From positions 496,001 through 560,000 of the forward strand of contig NZ_MIJY01000001.1 in assembly GCF_001730305.1 (NCBI RefSeq): a DNA stretch of 64,000 nucleotides. The letters run 5' to 3'. This DNA comes from Enterococcus termitis (GTDB taxonomy: Bacteria; Bacillota; Bacilli; Lactobacillales; Enterococcaceae). Within the stretch, counting starts at the first letter, position 1. Every line of letters starts with the position of its first letter. A model generated the notes under the pieces. It did not search any database and had not been told where the DNA came from. It worked only from the letters and a program-made list of their open reading frames with translations. A program made the position numbers and the translations under genes. This document shows positions 34,391 through 43,024 of this stretch, piece by piece.

Positions 34391-35313
34391 TTTTCTGCCT
34401 CGTCAGTTAAAAAATCATTGATTGCCTGCTTATTTTGAGTTTCATCGATTTCGAGTACACTGCCCGCTTCAGTATAGTCATTGAACATCCAGCTCCCTTC
34501 AACTGGAACAGATAACGTTTCAAGTGGTTTAACTTTACCGCTTAAAAAGTCCTTAGCTAAATCGATTAAAACATCGGGAGGAATATTGGTATCTAAATAA
34601 CCAACAGCTTCACCAGCAATTTGAGGTAGCTGTAAAAATGGGACAGCATGCTTTGCTTGTTTGGCCAAAGCATTCATTACTTGCTGCTGTCTTCTCACGC
34701 GTCCGAAATCACCTTCCTCATCCATTCGAAATCGGGCATATTGAAGCAGCGTATTGCCGTCCATCGTTTGCGCCCCTTTTTTTATATCGACATTATCTAA
34801 ATTTAGATCTTTTTCAGCTTGAATCTTGACACCTTTTGGGTAGAGCTCATCGATCAAACGGATAAAATGATTGAAATCAACTGAAATGTAATAGTTGATT
34901 GGCAGACCAAAAGTAGCGTTTAAGACTTTTTTTGTTAGTTCAGCACCACCAAACGCATAAGCGGCATTGATTTTTTCTAATCCATGCTCAGGAATTTGGA
35001 CGTAGGAATCTCTCATGATGGAAATCAATTTGGGTTGTTTGGTCTCACTGTTATAATGAGCGACCATCAAGGTATCCGCCCGTCCGCCGTCTTCATCCTC
35101 TTCTCGTCCATCGTCGCCAATCAAAAGAATAGTAATCTCTTTCATATTTGTTTGTACATCAGCGGAAAAATCAACATTTTTTTGTTGATTGATCTGACTG
35201 TGCGCAGCTTTTTTACCATGGTGAAAGCCAATTACTATATAGCAGCCAAAAGCAGTAACAATCAAAATCATGACTAAGCTGATAAAAATCAACGTTCGTT
35301 TATTTCTATTCAT
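34387..35313 (-). CDS. LytR-CpsA-Psr (LCP) family cell-wall polymer ligase
   Basis: A 308-residue protein with a short cytoplasmic head, one membrane helix (about 7-29) and an extracellular LCP domain. The Mg2+ and polyprenyl-phosphate residues are in ILLIGDDGR, GRADTLMVAHYN, SIMRDSYVQIP, EKINAAYAFGG and LLQYARFRMDEEGDFGRVRRQQQVM. LCP enzymes attach teichoic acids or other glycopolymers to peptidoglycan. The ATG follows GCGAGGAA. It is the first gene after the M-box leader, 144 bases past the leader terminator. Confidence 0.93.
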   Translation of the reverse strand: MNRNKRTLIFISLVMILIVTAFGCYIVIGFHHGKKAAHSQINQQKNVDFSADVQTNMKEITILLIGDDGREEDEDGGRADTLMVAHYNSETKQPKLISIMRDSYVQIPEHGLEKINAAYAFGGAELTKKVLNATFGLPINYYISVDFNHFIRLIDELYPKGVKIQAEKDLNLDNVDIKKGAQTMDGNTLLQYARFRMDEEGDFGRVRRQQQVMNALAKQAKHAVPFLQLPQIAGEAVGYLDTNIPPDVLIDLAKDFLSGKVKPLETLSVPVEGSWMFNDYTEAGSVLEIDETQNKQAINDFLTDEAEK

Positions 35314-35456
35314 TTTTTATTCCTCGCGAATCATTTTAGTTGATCATCAAATAAATTGCGGTTGGAAATCGACCTAGATGTCGGGATAATCGTCTTATTG
35401 CTGGAATTGTTTCCTGTGTTCCCTTTCACCTCCTGAATCTATCGTTGATGTAAAAC

Positions 35457-35489
35457 AAAAAACCTCCGCTTAAAAGACTCAGCGAAGGG
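35457..35489 (-). terminator. M-box leader intrinsic terminator
   Basis: On the minus strand CCTTCGCT, a TTTTAA-containing loop and AGCGGAGG form the hairpin, followed by TTTTTTG. It sits just past the riboswitch core, where the expression platform is expected. Confidence 0.8.
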
Positions 35490-35524
35490 GATTGATTCCA
35501 GCAAAAATAAAACTTTTTATCATT

Positions 35525-35680
35525 CTCATCGTTGAGTTTTAGCACTATGAAACGTAAAAAGCATTGCTTTTAGCTACTTTGTGAAAAGCCTTAATTCGAC
35601 AATTCCTGTCCTACCCATACCTGTCTTTCGACATTTCTGAGCAGTAGCCTGTGTTTTCATAGGAGCCTCACCTAACAAGT
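35525..35680 (-). ncRNA. M-box (ykoK) Mg2+-sensing riboswitch
   Basis: On the minus strand the conserved blocks appear in order: GTTAGGTGAGGCTCCTATG, ACAGGCTACTGCTCAGAAA, TGTCGAAAGAC, ATGGGTAGGACAGGAA, a TCGAATTAAGG block, and finally CATAGTGCTAAAACTCAACG. These match the ykoK/M-box consensus closely. M-boxes bind Mg2+ and switch off downstream genes when Mg2+ is plentiful. Downstream lie a terminator and then the LCP-FtsW-RodA operon, not a Mg2+ transporter. Confidence 0.93.
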
Positions 35681-35696
35681 TATTCAGATCGCCCTC

Positions 35697-35725
35697 AATA
35701 TAATCAATCCAGCAAAAGAAGTCAA
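35697..35725 (-). promoter_or_regulatory. Promoter of the M-box transcript
   Basis: On the minus strand TTGACT (35720-35725), a 17-base spacer and TATATT (35697-35702) precede the riboswitch by about 20 bases. No comparable promoter is visible between the terminator and the LCP gene. The rest of the gap to 36023 holds only AT-rich sequence and the promoter region of the glycosidase, with a weak cre-like AAGCGCT at 35820. Confidence 0.82.
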
Positions 35726-36023
35726 TTGTTAAACTATTAATTTTTTTATAATTATGAAAGCGCAAACGAGTATATAAGATAGTTGCTCTTTTTAGTGGAG
35801 CTGATAAGGTCGTTGTTTAAAGCGCTGTGTGCCTGATAATCATTTGGAGGATTTCTTAAAAATTTAGCATGGATTTCTTTAAGTTTTCTTAACTAAAAAA
35901 TAACAATTTGGCTCCTTTCATACAAATAAATCGTAAAAATTATATCGCATCTATTTTGAAAACATTGTAAGATAGAGAGTGTGAAGAATGCGCTTACGTA
36001 AGTTTTAAAAAGGAGGAAAATAC

Positions 36024-38249
36024 ATGAGCTATAAAACAACGCAGCATGAAAACTGGATTTCCATTGAGAATGACAACGGTGCAACTTTAGGATATGCTGT
36101 TGCTTCCGGTGTATCATTGATTGAAAAAGATGGATTTGCCTTTAAAGATTTAAACCAAAATGGTCGCTTAGATCCCTATGAAGACTGGCGACTACCTATT
36201 AATGAACGGATCGAAGATTTGGTTTCAAAACTAAGTATTGAACAAATCGCCGGCTTGATGTTATATAGTCGACATCAAACTGTTTCAAGGAGTGCCAATC
36301 ATTTTGTTCAAATGTTTTCTGGAACCTATGATGGAAAGGCTTTGAACGATTATACTGGTTCAATCTCAGAATTGACTGACCAGCAAAAAGAATTTTTAAC
36401 AACGGATCATATTCGACATGTGCTTTTAACAAAAGTGGAATCACCAAAAATAGCGGCTCAATGGGTAAATAATTTGCAGGCAATGGCAGAAAGTTTAGAC
36501 TTGGGGATTCCAGTAAATATTAGTTCAGATCCTCGGCATAGCACGAGTGCGGACACAGAATTTAATGCAGGCGCAGGCGGTGAAATATCTATGTGGCCGG
36601 AGCAATTAGGTTTAGCCGCTGCTTTTGACCCGGAGCTAGTCAAACAATTTGGTGAAATAGCCAGTCAAGAATATCGGGCTTTAGGGATCACGACTGCATT
36701 GTCACCACAAATCGACCTAGCCACGGAACCACGTTGGATGCGTTTTTCAGGAACCTTTGGTGAAGGAGTAAAATTGGTGACAGCACTTGCTAAAGCGTAT
36801 TGTGATGGATTCCAAACAACAAAGGGAACAAAAGATGGTTGGGGCGGTGAAAGTGTTAATGCCATGGTCAAACATTGGCCAGGCGGTGGTAGTGGTGAAG
36901 CTGGACGAGACGGACATTATGGATATGGTAAATATGCTGTTTATCCGGGAAATAATTTTCAAGAACACTTGAAACCATTCATCTCTGGTGCTTTTGATTT
37001 GCAGGAGGGAACGAAAAAAGCTGCAGCTGTTATGCCTTATTACACAATTTCATATGACCAAGATCAAAAGTATAAGGAAAATGTGGGCAATGGGTTTAGT
37101 AAATTTATTGTTAATGACCTGTTACGTGAAAAATACAGCTATGACGGTGTTGTGTGTACAGATTGGTCGATTACAGCTGATCCAGTCGAGATCGATCAAT
37201 TCATTGGTGGAAAAAGCTGGGGTGTAGAATCATTGACGGTAGAAGAGCGTCATTTTAAAGCATTACAGGCAGGCGTTGATCAGTTTGGCGGAAATAATGA
37301 GATTGCCCCTGTTTTAGCTGCTTTTGAAATAGGCGCTGAAAAATATGGGAAACAGAAAATGGAAGCAAGGTTTAAAGAGTCAGCAAGAAGATTATTGAAA
37401 AATATGTTCCAAACTGGTTTATTTGAAAATCCATATCTTATACCGGAAAAATCAGAAGCTATCGTTGGTCATCCTGACTTTATGGAAGCAGGCTACAAGG
37501 CTCAGCAAAAATCGTTAGTCTTACTGAAAAATAAGAGACAGCTATTGCCATTAGCAAAAGGAACGAAGCTGTATATTCCCAAACAGCAAGTTGGTGCTTC
37601 AAAAGATTGGTTTGGCAATCAACAACCTGCGCATGAAAAAAATCCAGTGAACCACGAACTTGTTAAGAAATACTTCCAAGTGGTTGCTTCGCCTGAACAA
37701 GCAGATGTAGTGTGGGTCTTTTTAGATTCACCTAAAACTGTTGGCTATGCTAATGAGGAAAAGGGAAATGGTTATCTGCCGATAAGTTTACAGTATCAAG
37801 CGTACACAGCCGAAGCGGCACGAGCAAAGAGCCTTGCCGGAAAGAATCGATCCTACTTAGGAAAGGAAAATCAAGCGAGTAACAATCAAGATATTGAACT
37901 CCTTCAACAATTAAAAAAACAATATCCTGATTTGCCGATCATTGTCAGTCTAACGATGAAAAATCCGACGATTGTCAAAGAGTTTGAGCCATTTGTAGAT
38001 GCGATCATCGCTGATTTTGGCGTACAAACCCAAGCGGTTTTAAGTGTACTAAGTGGAGACTATACACCATCAGGGTTATTGCCATTTCAAATGCCGGCTG
38101 ATATGGAAACGGTTGAAAAACAGCGGGAAGATATTCCGTTAGATATGGTCTGTTACAAAGATGAAGCAGGGCATATTTACGATTTTGGCTTTGGAATGAA
38201 TTTTGAAGGACCGATCAAAGATAGTAGAAGTGTCTATATGGACGAATGA
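36024..38249 (+). CDS. Glycoside hydrolase family 3 protein (beta-glucosidase-like)
   Basis: A 741-residue GH3 enzyme without a signal peptide, so cytoplasmic. The N-terminal barrel includes ISSDPRHS, TTALSPQIDLATEPRWMR, KHWPGGGSGEAGRDGHYGYG and the nucleophile Asp near residue 380 in YDGVVCTDW. The C-terminal domain follows (KSLVLLKNKRQLLPL, GDYTPSGLLPFQMP). A canonical EF-hand-like loop at residues 42-53 (DLNQNGRLDPYE) is unusual. AAGGAGGAA precedes the ATG. The sugar specificity is unknown. Confidence 0.9.
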   Translation: MSYKTTQHENWISIENDNGATLGYAVASGVSLIEKDGFAFKDLNQNGRLDPYEDWRLPINERIEDLVSKLSIEQIAGLMLYSRHQTVSRSANHFVQMFSGTYDGKALNDYTGSISELTDQQKEFLTTDHIRHVLLTKVESPKIAAQWVNNLQAMAESLDLGIPVNISSDPRHSTSADTEFNAGAGGEISMWPEQLGLAAAFDPELVKQFGEIASQEYRALGITTALSPQIDLATEPRWMRFSGTFGEGVKLVTALAKAYCDGFQTTKGTKDGWGGESVNAMVKHWPGGGSGEAGRDGHYGYGKYAVYPGNNFQEHLKPFISGAFDLQEGTKKAAAVMPYYTISYDQDQKYKENVGNGFSKFIVNDLLREKYSYDGVVCTDWSITADPVEIDQFIGGKSWGVESLTVEERHFKALQAGVDQFGGNNEIAPVLAAFEIGAEKYGKQKMEARFKESARRLLKNMFQTGLFENPYLIPEKSEAIVGHPDFMEAGYKAQQKSLVLLKNKRQLLPLAKGTKLYIPKQQVGASKDWFGNQQPAHEKNPVNHELVKKYFQVVASPEQADVVWVFLDSPKTVGYANEEKGNGYLPISLQYQAYTAEAARAKSLAGKNRSYLGKENQASNNQDIELLQQLKKQYPDLPIIVSLTMKNPTIVKEFEPFVDAIIADFGVQTQAVLSVLSGDYTPSGLLPFQMPADMETVEKQREDIPLDMVCYKDEAGHIYDFGFGMNFEGPIKDSRSVYMDE

Positions 38250-38297
38250 AAAAAATCTGAAGCAACACACTGATTAAGTGTTGTTTCAGATTTTTTA
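38250..38297. terminator. Bidirectional terminator
   Basis: AAAAAATCTGAAGCAACAC pairs with GTGTTGTTTCAGATTTTTT. It serves the glycosidase gene and convergent rnhC. Confidence 0.9.
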
Positions 38298-38301
38298 TTC
38301 C

Positions 38302-39231
38302 TTATTTCTCAGCAAGCTTTTTGGCTTTTTCTGTATTTGCAAAATGAAGTTTGACGTATTTACTTAAAAGTTCCATGCCGCCTTTTTTTAACACCTTAGC
38401 AGCAACTTTATCCGAGGTACTTCCTGCACCAGAAGGAACGTTGAAACCTAGCTCCGTTGATTCTTTTTCTAACTCTTCTAAAAATGCCGCCCGACTAATA
38501 ATAGAAGCAGCAGCTACAGCAACGTGATATTGCTCTCCTTTTGTTATGAAATAGAGTTTTTCGCTGACTTGATTTTGTTCATTTCGGACATATTTTTTGT
38601 AATTGGCTTCTGGTGTGAACTGGTCGATCAAAATAGCTTTAGGTTTCGTTGGTGCGATTTCGTTCAATAGCAAGTGAATTGCTTGATTATGCAAGGCAAC
38701 TTTCATATGAACCGCATTGTACTTTGGCTGGATTTGATTGTATTTTTCTGGTTCAACGATCAACAATTTAAATGGGATCAACTCTTTAATGACACTTGAA
38801 AGCTGTACGATTTGAGGATCAGTGAGTTCTTTAGAGTCTCTGACACCGAGTGCTTTTAATTTAGCTACCATTGTTTTGTCAACATACGCTGCGCAAACAG
38901 TAACAGGACCAAAATAACTACCGTTGCCTACTTCGTCACTCCCTAAAACGGATAGCTGACTGAAATTTTCAGGTAAGGTGGGTGCATTTTTGCTTTTTGT
39001 TGCGGTTTTTCCTTTAGTTGACGTTGGAGTGCCCCATTTTGCTGCCGTCTTTTCTGCAGCTGGACCTTGGAAAACAACTTTTCCTGAAGTATAGGCTGTG
39101 ATTGTTGTGTTACCAACCTTTGCAATAAATTCAGAATAAGGAACATTCTTATTTAAACAATTTTTTTCGTAGAAAGACTTCATTTTTTGCATGGTATTTT
39201 TTGTTACTTTAATTACTTGCGTTTGAGACAT
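38302..39231 (-). CDS. rnhC: Ribonuclease HIII
   Basis: A 309-residue RNase H2-type enzyme that removes RNA from RNA-DNA hybrids. The N-terminal TBP-like substrate-binding domain (about 1-85: VIKVTKNTMQKMKSFYEKN, TITAYTSGKVVFQG) is what separates RNase HIII from HII. The catalytic domain begins at LGSDEVGNGSYFGPV with Asp and Glu ligands, and further acidic residues are in ILIDQF and in the SDKVAAKVL region. Confidence 0.95.
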   Translation of the reverse strand: MSQTQVIKVTKNTMQKMKSFYEKNCLNKNVPYSEFIAKVGNTTITAYTSGKVVFQGPAAEKTAAKWGTPTSTKGKTATKSKNAPTLPENFSQLSVLGSDEVGNGSYFGPVTVCAAYVDKTMVAKLKALGVRDSKELTDPQIVQLSSVIKELIPFKLLIVEPEKYNQIQPKYNAVHMKVALHNQAIHLLLNEIAPTKPKAILIDQFTPEANYKKYVRNEQNQVSEKLYFITKGEQYHVAVAAASIISRAAFLEELEKESTELGFNVPSGAGSTSDKVAAKVLKKGGMELLSKYVKLHFANTEKAKKLAEK

Positions 39232-39513
39232 GATGGTACTCCTTTCAGATAGTCTAATCTATAGTAAAACAAAAGAAAGAAAAAAGGAAGTGTGGTTCTT
39301 TGGATAGAAAAAAAGAGAAGCTTGGTAGCTGCTACCCTCCTATTTTATTAATAAATGAACTTAAAAATATCTGGGATTTCATATTTGAAAATGATATACT
39401 CGAATTTAGGTTGTGATAACATCAGTTGTTTTAGATGAAATGGTATTGTTGGTAATTTTCGGTATATGAACATTTTTTGTTCTTATATAAAATATTAAAA
39501 AGGGAGAGGTAAA

Positions 39514-40344
39514 ATGAAAAAAGAAGAACTAAAAAGAGGTTGGAGAATTATTATAACGATGATTTATGCTTTGCTAGCTATGGCAATTTCGTTGTGTATT
39601 CCTTTGGGAATAGCATTTGTGTTTTTTGGACGTAGTGGTATGAATGACACAGTAGCCGATGTAACAAATATGCTGATGGGAATCATAGGAGCACCAATAA
39701 TGATAGTATTGACAAAGCGTTACTATCAAAAACATTTCTTATCGTCAATTGAGACTTTTGACTTTGGTGAAAGAGATAGCATAAGAAAAATAGGATTAGG
39801 TTTTCTTATGGGGGCTTTGATGATGGTGGCTTTATTTGGAATATTGTGGCTGCTAGGTGCTGACATACAATTCTATGGCTTTAATATTGGTTGGTTTTCT
39901 ATTTTATCAGGTGTTTCGACATTCTTTGGTATGGCTGTGGTTGAAGAATGTATCTTTAGGGGATTACTTCCAGCAGCTTTCTCCTTCTTAGGAAGCAAGG
40001 TTGCGTTTATCGTTCCAGCAGGGTTGTTTGTAGCTATGCATATGGACTTATGGAGGAATTTAGAAGTATTTAGAATAATTGATTTATTTATTGCCGGCAT
40101 TCTTTTTATGTTAATTTTTAGGCAGACAAAAAGCTTGGTTTTTGTAAGTGCATTTCATGCAGCAAATAACATTACTGCCATGTTTCTTGGGATCGAAATG
40201 AATGGTGTATTCTTAAAAACAAGCTTAAACCATCCGCCGCTTGGACTAACAGCTGATCAAATTTCAGCGATTTGCAGCGCTGGTATTAGCATGACTTTAA
40301 TCATTTTGCTTTATTTCAAGAAAAAGCCAGTACGAATCGCTTAA
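39514..40344 (+). CDS. CPBP family intramembrane glutamic endopeptidase
   Basis: A 276-residue protein with about eight membrane helices. The CPBP (Abi) motifs are complete: VVEECIFRG with Glu144-Glu145 and Arg149, FVAMHMDLWRN with the second-motif His, and FVSAFHAANNITA with the third His and Asn. Members process CAAX-like or other membrane substrates, and in lactic acid bacteria some protect against bacteriocins. The substrate is unknown. AGGGAGAGG precedes the ATG. It is a single gene. Confidence 0.88.
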   Translation: MKKEELKRGWRIIITMIYALLAMAISLCIPLGIAFVFFGRSGMNDTVADVTNMLMGIIGAPIMIVLTKRYYQKHFLSSIETFDFGERDSIRKIGLGFLMGALMMVALFGILWLLGADIQFYGFNIGWFSILSGVSTFFGMAVVEECIFRGLLPAAFSFLGSKVAFIVPAGLFVAMHMDLWRNLEVFRIIDLFIAGILFMLIFRQTKSLVFVSAFHAANNITAMFLGIEMNGVFLKTSLNHPPLGLTADQISAICSAGISMTLIILLYFKKKPVRIA

Positions 40345-40406
40345 CTATGCCTAGAGAGTGACATTGAGCGATGCGTGGTTTCATCCGCAGGCTGATTTGT
40401 CTGTGT

Positions 40407-40490
40407 TTGAGTTTTAGGAAGAACTGTGGTAGAATATAGTATAAGTAATGATACTAGTTGGAGTGAGCGGATTTCTGCTCACTCTTTTTA
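40407..40490 (+). promoter_or_regulatory. rimP-nusA operon promoter and leader terminator (attenuator)
   Basis: TTGAGT (40407-40412), a 17-base spacer and TAGAAT (40430-40435) form the promoter. About 25 bases on, GAGTGAGC pairs with GCTCACTC (40461-40484) and Ts follow, making an intrinsic terminator inside the 5' leader, about 150 bases before rimP. Autoregulation of nusA by termination in its leader is known in B. subtilis, so a similar loop is plausible here. Confidence 0.7.
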
Positions 40491-40634
40491 ATGGAGTAAC
40501 TTAATTAGAAAATAGGATAACACGTTGATTTATCCTGACTTTATTGGTTAATTACTGGCGTTTTTTCTAATGTTAACCAAATTTTACGTTTTTTTGACTA
40601 GTACGTTACATAAATCTCGAAGGAGGCGAAAATT

Positions 40635-41108
40635 TTGAGTAGTGTTGTGGAAACTGTTACCGAGTTAGTCACACCAATCTTAGAAAAACAAAATTTTGAA
40701 CTTGTAGAAGTAGAATTTGTCAAGGAAGGAAGAGACTGGTTTCTCCGTGTCTTTATCGATAAAGAAGGCGGTATTGATATCTTAGATTGTGCACTTGTTA
40801 GTGAACAACTAGATGAAAAGCTTGATGCTATGGATCCTGATCCAATTCCTCAAGCATACTTTCTAGAAGTATCCTCTCCGGGAGCCGAACGTCCGTTGAA
40901 AAAAGAAAGCGACTATGAACAAGCCGTTGGTGAATATATCCATGTATCTCTATATCAATCCGTTGATGGAGAAAAACAATTTGAAGGTACACTAAAATCA
41001 GTCGATAAAGACCAATTGATCTTGACAGTCAAAATTAAAACAAGAGTCAAAGAATATACATTTGAACGGAAAAACATTGCCAAAGCTCGTTTAGCAATCC
41101 AGTTTTAA
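40635..41108 (+). CDS. rimP: Ribosome maturation factor RimP
   Basis: A 157-residue 30S assembly factor. The N-terminal alpha/beta domain holds [33 protein letters not shown] and [18 protein letters not shown]; a C-terminal SH3-like domain follows (about 90-155). The start is TTG at 40635 after AAGGAGGCG. It is the first gene of rimP-nusA-rnpM-ylxQ-infB-rbfA. Confidence 0.95.
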   Translation: MSSVVETVTELVTPILEKQNFELVEVEFVKEGRDWFLRVFIDKEGGIDILDCALVSEQLDEKLDAMDPDPIPQAYFLEVSSPGAERPLKKESDYEQAVGEYIHVSLYQSVDGEKQFEGTLKSVDKDQLILTVKIKTRVKEYTFERKNIAKARLAIQF

Positions 41109-41226
41109 AACAATACATTCGTAAAGCAAAACGATTTTGTTTTCGCTTATCACGGAAAGAGTTCTTTTAAAGAAGAATCATTCCGTTCATCTTTCATTTT
41201 AAACAACAGGAGGAAATGACAACAAA

Positions 41227-42402
41227 ATGAGCAAAGAAATGTTGAATGCATTGGATGCATTAGAAGCTGAAAAAGGTATTTCTAAGGATATTGTGATTGA
41301 TGCACTGGAAGCAGCATTAGTTTCCGCATATAAAAGACATTATGGACAAGCCCAAAACGTTGAAGTAGATTTCGACAATAAAAAAGGCAACATCCATGTC
41401 TATGCAGTAAAAGAAGTAACAGAAGAAGTAATGGATTCACAATTAGAAGTGTCACTAAAAGAAGCGATGGAAGTGAATAAAGCTTACGAATTAGGTGACA
41501 AAATCCGCTTTGAAGTCACACCGAAAGACTTCGGTAGAATCGCGGCGCAAACAGCGAAACAAGTGATTTTACAGCGTGTTAGAGAAGCAGAAAGAAACAT
41601 TATTTATAACGAGTTTAGTGCATATGAAAACGACATTATGCAAGGGATCGTTGAAAGACAAGACCGTCGTTATATTTATGTGAACTTAGGTAAAATCGAA
41701 GCAGTATTGTCAAAACAAGATCAAATGCCAAATGAATTTTACCAACCTCACGACAGAATCAAAGTCTACGTTTCACGTGTTGAAAATACATCAAAAGGCC
41801 CGCAGGTTTTCGTTAGCCGCAGCCATCCAGATTTATTGAAACGATTATTTGAACAAGAAATTCCAGAGGTGTATGATGGAATCGTAGAGATCGTAAGTAT
41901 TGCTCGTGAAGCTGGCGATCGTTCCAAAGTATCTGTTCGATCAACAGATCCAAATATCGATCCTGTCGGAACCTGTGTCGGACCAAAAGGTCAACGTGTC
42001 CAAGCGATCGTTAATGAATTAAAAGGCGAAAATATGGATATCGTTGAATGGGATGAAGATCCAGCAGTCTTTATCAGCAATGCATTGAACCCAGCGCAGG
42101 TAGTGGATGTTATTTTTGATCCAACGAACAACAAAGCTTGTACAGTTGTCGTACCAGATTATCAGTTGTCTCTTGCTATCGGTAAAAGAGGTCAAAATGC
42201 TCGTTTAGCAGCAAAATTGACAGGCTTTAAGATCGATATCAAACCAGAATCTGAAATGGAAGAATTTTACGCACAACAAGAAAATCAAGAAGAACGTGCA
42301 GAAGAAGTTCATGATGATGCGATCGTAGCCTCTGATTTAACTTCTGATGAGTACGAAACGATTGAATTTGAAGAGTCTACAGAAGACGAAGAACAAGTGT
42401 AA
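41227..42402 (+). CDS. nusA: Transcription termination/antitermination factor NusA
   Basis: A 391-residue protein. The N-terminal RNA-polymerase-binding domain covers about 1-125, S1 about 133-200 (GIVERQDRRYIYVNLGKIEAVLS), and two KH domains about 230-345 (DPVGTCVGPKGQRVQAIVNEL, LSLAIGKRGQNARLAAKLTG). The acidic repeats of E. coli NusA are lacking, as usual in Gram-positives, and a short Glu-rich tail ends the protein. NusA shapes pausing and intrinsic termination and may control this operon through the leader terminator. Confidence 0.96.
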   Translation: MSKEMLNALDALEAEKGISKDIVIDALEAALVSAYKRHYGQAQNVEVDFDNKKGNIHVYAVKEVTEEVMDSQLEVSLKEAMEVNKAYELGDKIRFEVTPKDFGRIAAQTAKQVILQRVREAERNIIYNEFSAYENDIMQGIVERQDRRYIYVNLGKIEAVLSKQDQMPNEFYQPHDRIKVYVSRVENTSKGPQVFVSRSHPDLLKRLFEQEIPEVYDGIVEIVSIAREAGDRSKVSVRSTDPNIDPVGTCVGPKGQRVQAIVNELKGENMDIVEWDEDPAVFISNALNPAQVVDVIFDPTNNKACTVVVPDYQLSLAIGKRGQNARLAAKLTGFKIDIKPESEMEEFYAQQENQEERAEEVHDDAIVASDLTSDEYETIEFEESTEDEEQV

Positions 42403-42420
42403 CGATTTGGAGGGAATAAA

Positions 42421-42717
42421 ATGAAAAAAAGAAAAATCCCGATGCGCAAATCTGTTGTCTCTGGTGAGATGAAACCTAAAAAAGAATTAGTTCGAATCAC
42501 GCGATCCAAAGAAGGAACGGTTTCGATCGATCCTACTGGAAAAATGCCAGGACGCGGCGCCTATGTCGCTCTGGAACCTAAGGAAGTCCAAGACGCTTGG
42601 GATAAACACATTTTAGATCGAGTGTTGGAAACAACGTTGACAGATGAATTTTATCAAGAATTGTTGGACTATGTGGAACACCAAAAGGCCCGTAAAGAGT
42701 TGTTTGGAAATGAATAG
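42421..42717 (+). CDS. rnpM: RNase P modulator RnpM (YlxR family)
   Basis: A 98-residue basic protein with the YlxR fold: KIPMRKSVVSGEMKPKKELVRITRSKEGTVSIDPTGKMPGRGAYV. The GRGAY motif is the conserved core. YlxR of Firmicutes binds the RNase P RNA and tunes its activity, so it was renamed RnpM. It overlaps the ylxQ start by eight bases. Confidence 0.93.
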   Translation: MKKRKIPMRKSVVSGEMKPKKELVRITRSKEGTVSIDPTGKMPGRGAYVALEPKEVQDAWDKHILDRVLETTLTDEFYQELLDYVEHQKARKELFGNE

Positions 42718-43012
42718 AGAAAAAGTTTTAAACCTATTAGGTTTGGCTATGAGAGCTGGAAAATTAGTCACTGGAGAAGAGTTGACATTAACAGATATCC
42801 GTAGTAATAAAGCGAAGTTCGTTTTTGTTGCAGCAGATGCCAGTGGAAATACAAGAAAAAAAATCAAGGACAAATGTTCTTACTATAATGTTCCTGTAGA
42901 CGAGTCGTTTACTCAAGCAGAGATTAGCCATGCGATCGGTAGAACGCGTATGATTATCGGAATCAACGATCAAGGCTTTGCGACTAAGTTCAAGGAATTA
43001 ATCAAAGGTTAG
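42710..43012 (+). CDS. ylxQ: YlxQ-related L7Ae family RNA-binding protein
   Basis: A 100-residue L7Ae/L30e-fold protein: LLGLAMRAGKLVTGEELTLTDIRSNKAKFVFVAADASGNTRKKIKDKCSYYNVPV. The family binds kink-turn RNA. Its target in this operon is unknown. The ATG at 42710 lies inside the end of rnpM, and a longer frame from 42644 is an overlap artefact. infB begins 12 bases after its stop. Confidence 0.92.
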   Translation: MNREKVLNLLGLAMRAGKLVTGEELTLTDIRSNKAKFVFVAADASGNTRKKIKDKCSYYNVPVDESFTQAEISHAIGRTRMIIGINDQGFATKFKELIKG

Positions 43013-43024
43013 GAAGGTGATTGC

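Noticed and set aside
35344-35440. A 30-codon minus-strand frame starting with GTG inside an AGGAGGTGA sequence, between the M-box terminator and the LCP gene.
   Set aside because: The start codon overlaps the ribosome-site-like string itself, and no protein pattern is visible.
35574-35765. A 63-codon minus-strand open frame (MRFHNYKK...) in the 35.3-36.0 kb gap.
   Set aside because: It lies inside the promoter and M-box aptamer. The conserved RNA blocks, not codon use, explain the sequence.
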